A stretch of 16,925 nucleotides of DNA from Cyclostephanos tholiformis (lineage: Eukaryota > Bacillariophyta > Thalassiosirophyceae > Thalassiosirales > Thalassiosiraceae): assembly GCA_036939975.1 (NCBI GenBank), contig JALLPB010000369.1, positions 1 to 16,925 on the forward strand, written 5' to 3'. Position numbers and translations under genes: made by a program. The notes below the pieces were generated by a model. It was not told the DNA's origin. It saw nothing but the letters and a program-made list of their open reading frames with translations, and ran no database searches. This document shows, piece by piece, positions 16,884 through 16,925 of the stretch. How positions within the stretch are numbered: position 1 is the stretch's first letter; the number at the start of each line of letters is the position of its first letter.

Positions 16884-16925
16884 TTTTTGCGGCTATTCCC
16901 CAAATATGAGATATATATTTTTTTA

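Noticed and set aside
1..16925. tRNA, rRNA, CRISPR array or autonomous transposon
   Set aside because: I looked for cloverleaf B-box-like motifs, regularly spaced repeats and transposase or reverse-transcriptase motifs and found none. Weak or degenerate copies could be missed without a covariance-model search.

Overview
The window reads as nuclear DNA of a secondary-plastid alga, most probably a diatom (stramenopile). The genes have short GT-AG introns (79-236 bp) and no operon logic. Three predicted proteins begin with a signal peptide ending in a small residue followed by Phe (VGA|F, SAA|F, AGS|F), which resembles the diatom ASAFAP plastid-import signature. Conserved eukaryotic families sit alongside a plastid/cyanobacterial domain family (DUF3119). 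The organism call is inference; I cannot name the species.

Layout: 1-2417 is gene-free and AT-rich. It holds degenerate repeats, a foldback hairpin, a MITE-like inverted repeat and a G-rich tract. Six or seven genes follow. They are (1) 2418-3522 (+), a five-exon DUF3119-like, probably plastid membrane protein; (2) 3700-4873 (-), a three-exon enoyl-CoA delta-isomerase (ECI1-like, mitochondrial beta-oxidation); (3) 5195-6619 (+), an intronless multi-pass protein with a DUF1295/ICMT-like C-terminus and a plastid presequence; (4) 7322-8535 (-), a two-exon protein of unknown function with a (GA)22 microsatellite in its intron; (5) 8971-11079 (+), a class-3/DAG-lipase-like protein with large Asp/Gly/Thr-rich inserts; (6) 11873-15326 (+), a two-exon exportin-7; (7) 15645-16820 (-), a SAP30BP/HCNGP-like nuclear protein with a ~20-residue Gly tract encoded by a 29-base homopolymer. 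A small coding-looking island at 11229-11438 is unresolved.

Genes 1/2, 3/4 and 6/7 are convergent; 2/3 and 4/5 are divergent and share short putative bidirectional promoters. Several genes touch lipid metabolism (ECI1, lipase, DUF1295), but in a eukaryotic genome this proximity is not evidence of a pathway.

The most striking large-scale property is a compositional mosaic. From 1 to about 7300 the sequence is ordinary and AT-leaning. From about 7320 to 11080, and again from 15645 to 16820, exons are saturated with CGA/TCG trinucleotides and G/C homopolymers. Exportin-7 changes from GC-rich to AT-leaning codons partway through. I see no rRNA, tRNA, CRISPR array, autonomous transposon or obviously new multi-gene system.
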